Origin: Solimicrobium sp040544425
Lineage (GTDB): Bacteria > Pseudomonadota > Gammaproteobacteria > Burkholderiales > Burkholderiaceae_D
Assembly (NCBI GenBank): GCA_040544425.1
Contig: JBEONO010000009.1
Coordinates: forward strand, 133,094 to 197,093
Reading direction: 5' to 3'
DNA length: 64,000 nucleotides
The position numbers were made by a program, and so were the translations under genes. The notes beneath the pieces are model-generated. The model made no database searches. It worked only from the letters and a program-made list of their open reading frames with translations, and was not told the origin of the DNA. Below, piece after piece: positions 63,898-64,000 of this stretch (the first letter of the stretch is position 1; every line of letters begins with the position of its first letter).

Positions 63898-64000
63898 GCC
63901 CAGTCCCCCCCTGTGTCAGACTACTTGTCGTGTAACTTTTTAAATTAATCCGATCTCATTGAAGTCTGTTTGTTTGTGTTTTTCGCATTATCTATCCAGC

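Overview
The window looks like a chromosomal segment of a betaproteobacterium in the order Burkholderiales, most likely an Oxalobacteraceae-type organism (inference). The basis is gene order and protein flavour: a dapC-type aminotransferase divergent from smc-zipA-ligA-galU, a Burkholderia-style porin ending in Phe, a NodT-type RND efflux set, suhB divergent from trmJ, and many PAS/GGDEF/EAL and hybrid-kinase signalling proteins. I see no CRISPR array, prophage, rRNA or intact insertion sequence.

Region 1 (1-10.4 kb) is core: a partial dapC, a CAP-domain lipoprotein, then chromosome condensation (smc), division (zipA), DNA ligase (ligA) and UDP-glucose synthesis (galU) in one tight co-directional run. 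Region 2 (10.4-21 kb) holds a small DUF1161 exported protein, a 1325-residue almost entirely coiled-coil protein with one C-terminal membrane helix, and a complete convergent tripartite RND efflux operon without a linked regulator. Region 3 (21-32 kb) carries rhlE, suhB, trmJ, a FimV-like membrane protein, a PP2C phosphatase, a DUF465 protein, a DinG/YoaA-type helicase, a fused enoyl-CoA hydratase/3-hydroxyacyl-CoA dehydrogenase and tRNA-Ser(TGA).

Region 4 (32-43.5 kb) has a PAS-GGDEF-EAL protein, a porin, folE, an NAD-binding epimerase-like protein, the tail-specific protease prc, an exported metallo-beta-lactamase-fold protein, a GNAT acetyltransferase and tRNA-Arg(TCT). Region 5 (43.5-51.3 kb) is accessory: an MFS exporter, an orphan VapB-type antitoxin, a PNPOx-fold protein, a cupin, two LysR regulators each divergent from small redox or metabolic genes, a lipoprotein, an SDR/AhpD-like pair and a ParDE toxin-antitoxin pair. 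Short inverted repeats sit where operators of these regulators would be expected.

Region 6 (51.5-64 kb) is a stress and signalling block. Small envelope or stress proteins (SYLF, DUF3096, DUF3185-like, DUF3309, Sll1863-like) are interspersed with two closely similar hybrid histidine kinases, a CHASE-PAS-GGDEF-EAL protein, a Crp/Fnr-type regulator, a REC-PAS protein without an output domain, and a REC-REC-Hpt protein. The 5' end of the last still encodes the end of a kinase ATP-binding domain, so it looks like the remainder of a broken hybrid kinase. The most unusual items are the giant coiled-coil protein, this broken kinase, and a perfect 25-bp-arm inverted repeat at 48254-48306.
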